This document shows positions 62,422 to 64,000 of a DNA stretch of 64,000 bases, one piece after another. Source of the DNA: Streptomyces sp. NBC_01750 (GTDB taxonomy: Bacteria; Actinomycetota; Actinomycetes; Streptomycetales; Streptomycetaceae); assembly GCF_035918095.1 (NCBI RefSeq), contig NZ_CP109137.1, positions 7,132,001-7,196,000 on the forward strand, written 5' to 3'. Position 1 is the first letter of the stretch; each line of letters starts with the position of its first letter. Both the position numbers and the translations under genes were made by a program. The notes under the pieces were generated by a model. It searched no databases. It had not been told where the DNA came from and saw only the letters and a list, made by a program, of their open reading frames with translations.

Positions 62422-64000
62422 ATGAGTGGGCGCGCACACGGAAGAACGGTCTTCCAGCCGTTGGGCGAAGAGGACCCGCACAACGTCGCCGGGTACAGGA
62501 TCGCCGCTCGCCTCGGCGCAGGCGGCATGGGCAAGGTCTACCTCTCGTACACGCCGGGCGGCCGCCCCATCGCCATCAAGGTGATCAGGCCGGATTTCGG
62601 TCAGGACCCCGAATTCCGCCGCCGCTTCGCTCAGGAGGTGCAGGCCGCGCAGCGCGTGCAGGGGCTGTACACCGCGCCGGTCATCGACGCCGACGCCGAC
62701 GCCAAGCAGCCCTGGCTCGCCACGGCCTACGTCCCAGGACCCTCTCTCGCCGACGCGGTCAGCGAGCACGGCAAGCTGCCGGTGGAGACCGTGCTGCTGC
62801 TGGTCGCCGGGATCGCCGAGGCGCTGCACATCATCCACGGCGCGGGCATCGTCCATCGCGACCTCAAGCCGGCGAACGTCCTGCTCGCCTCGGACGGGCC
62901 GCGCGTCATCGACTTCGGCATCGCCCGGGCCGCCGACGCGACCTCGCTCACCAGCAGCGGCGTCACCATCGGCACTCCGTCCTTCATGGCCCCGGAGCAG
63001 GCGGCCGGCAGCCATGTCACCCCGGCCACCGACATCTTCGCGCTCGGCCAGGTCGCGGCGTACGCGGCGACGGGCAGCCCGGCCTTCGGCGAGGGCACCT
63101 CGCACGGCGTGCTCTACCGGATCGTGCACGAGGAGCCGGACCTCTCCGAACTGCCCGATCAACTGCGCGAGTTGGTGACCCGCTGCCTCGCCAAGGACCC
63201 GGAGGCACGTCCGTCGGTCGCCGACCTCCTCGCCATCTGCCAGACCGCCAACGCGGAAACGGTGCTGCGCCGTCCGGAGGAGTGGCTGCCGGGTGCGGTC
63301 GCCGCCGAGATCACCACGCGCAAGGCGGCCCCCGCGCCGCCCGCGACCCCGCCGCCCGCGACCCCGTCGGCCGGACAGCCGCAGGCCGCCGCTCCGCCCG
63401 CCGCCGCTCCGGTTGCGGGCCAGGCAGCCGCACCGATGCACGCGCCGGCCCCCGGCGCCGCACCGGTGACCCCGCCGCCGGTCCCCACGCCCACCGAGGC
63501 CTCCGCCCCGGCCACTCCGCCGCCCGGCTTCGGCCCTCCGCCGCAGACGCCGATGTACGGCTACCCGCACGCGCAGGCTGCCCCTCCGCAAACCCAGTCG
63601 GCGCCTCCGCAGTACCACCACCAGCCGGTGCAGCCGTACGGGACCGTCGCCGCGCCCGCCGCGCCCAAGAAGAAGACCGCCCGCAATCTGGCCATCGCCG
63701 TCGTCGCCACGCTGGTTCTCGGCGCGCTGGCAGGCGGCGGTGTGTACTTGGCCCTGTCCAAGGACAAGGGCAAGGACAATCAGTCGCAGGGCCAGGACAA
63801 GGGCCAGGCCTCGCCGGACGCGACCCCGCAGGCGGACGCCACATCGTCAGAGGCGCCGGGGCAGGATCGGTCCACGCCGCCCGCGGAGCCGGTGGCCGAC
63901 CCGACGCCGAAGACCTACACGGGCCTCAACGTGGTGGACGACTACCACATCACGCTCGGCGACGAGCCGGTCAAGCCGGTCGGGGAGGACTCCTCCAACG
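62422..64000 (+). CDS. Membrane Ser/Thr protein kinase (3' end outside window)
   Basis: 526 codons visible. Hanks-type kinase domain (about 25-275): YRIAARLGAGGMGKVYLSY, Lys in IAIKVIRPD, catalytic Asp147 in VHRDLKPANVLLA, VIDFGIARAAD and GTPSFMAPEQAAG. A Pro/Ala-rich juxtamembrane region (290-415), one membrane helix (NLAIAVVATLVLGALAGGGVY, about 420-440) and an extracytoplasmic Ser/Asp-rich region follow. ATG 62422; C-terminus cut by the right edge. Function and substrates unknown. Confidence 0.92.
   Translation, partial: MSGRAHGRTVFQPLGEEDPHNVAGYRIAARLGAGGMGKVYLSYTPGGRPIAIKVIRPDFGQDPEFRRRFAQEVQAAQRVQGLYTAPVIDADADAKQPWLATAYVPGPSLADAVSEHGKLPVETVLLLVAGIAEALHIIHGAGIVHRDLKPANVLLASDGPRVIDFGIARAADATSLTSSGVTIGTPSFMAPEQAAGSHVTPATDIFALGQVAAYAATGSPAFGEGTSHGVLYRIVHEEPDLSELPDQLRELVTRCLAKDPEARPSVADLLAICQTANAETVLRRPEEWLPGAVAAEITTRKAAPAPPATPPPATPSAGQPQAAAPPAAAPVAGQAAAPMHAPAPGAAPVTPPPVPTPTEASAPATPPPGFGPPPQTPMYGYPHAQAAPPQTQSAPPQYHHQPVQPYGTVAAPAAPKKKTARNLAIAVVATLVLGALAGGGVYLALSKDKGKDNQSQGQDKGQASPDATPQADATSSEAPGQDRSTPPAEPVADPTPKTYTGLNVVDDYHITLGDEPVKPVGEDSSN

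Noticed and set aside
61834..63621. Minus-strand frame across the kinase and MobA-like genes
   Set aside because: Low-complexity Gly/Arg-rich shadow of the kinase's Pro/Ala linker.

Overview
This window is high-GC actinobacterial chromosome, almost certainly Streptomyces. The evidence is the GC-rich third codon positions, frequent GTG and TTG starts, paired XRE/DUF397 regulators with an anti-sigma-like ATPase, a six-Mce lipid importer, two GH46 chitosanases and a purine/ureide gene set. No tRNA, rRNA or CRISPR array was seen.

Layout. 0-6.4 kb looks like the edge of a specialised-metabolism cluster: a fused PABA synthase (cut by the left edge), a methyltransferase, a GAF/PucR-type regulator, an IS701-like protein that lacks the first catalytic Asp, and an Asp-nucleophile alpha/beta hydrolase. 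6.6-8.7 kb holds a CGNR regulator and a decay zone with remnants of a TetR regulator and a hydrolase. 8.7-16.9 kb is housekeeping-like: corA, an AlkZ-like DNA glycosylase, a GAF-LuxR regulator, two coupled acyl-CoA synthetases, a GNAT enzyme and an Mrr-like protein without its catalytic Lys.

16.9-24.4 kb carries glyoxylate genes (gcl, glxR, hyi), a catalase, and a MarR/hydrolase pair. 24.4-35.5 kb is a complete, translationally coupled mce operon (ATPase, two permeases, six Mce proteins, two Mce-associated proteins) ending in a large intrinsic terminator. It is followed by a membrane-tethered ECF sigma factor, a lytic transglycosylase, and a thiamine-binding-like/YheO-like pair.

38.9-44.1 kb is the purine/urate block: OHCU decarboxylase, hydroxyisourate hydrolase, uricase, 8-oxoguanine/guanine deaminase and a xanthine/urate permease. 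44.2-47.7 kb has two chitosanases flanking an OhrR-like regulator and a catalase-fold protein. 47.7-59.6 kb is mixed: an exonuclease, two frameshifted small genes, a two-component system beside a CAP-domain secreted protein, an FnIII lipoprotein, an XRE/DUF397 module, an epoxide hydrolase and a thioesterase. 59.8-64 kb has malate synthase (aceB), a MobA-like nucleotidyltransferase and a Ser/Thr kinase cut by the right edge.

How it works together. Uricase, HIU hydrolase and OHCU decarboxylase convert urate to allantoin. Glyoxylate from ureide breakdown enters either malate synthase (aceB) or the Gcl-GlxR-Hyi route to glycerate. The gcl, hyi and aceB promoters each carry two TTCYG-N5-NGGAA-type palindromes exactly 21 bp apart, as expected for an IclR/AllR-type repressor. 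A second palindrome, TCAACA-N3-TGTTGA, overlaps the -35 boxes of the catalase and uricase-operon promoters, with a degenerate copy at aceB. It would link H2O2-producing uricase to an H2O2-removing catalase. This two-tier regulatory network is the most interesting non-obvious structure found.
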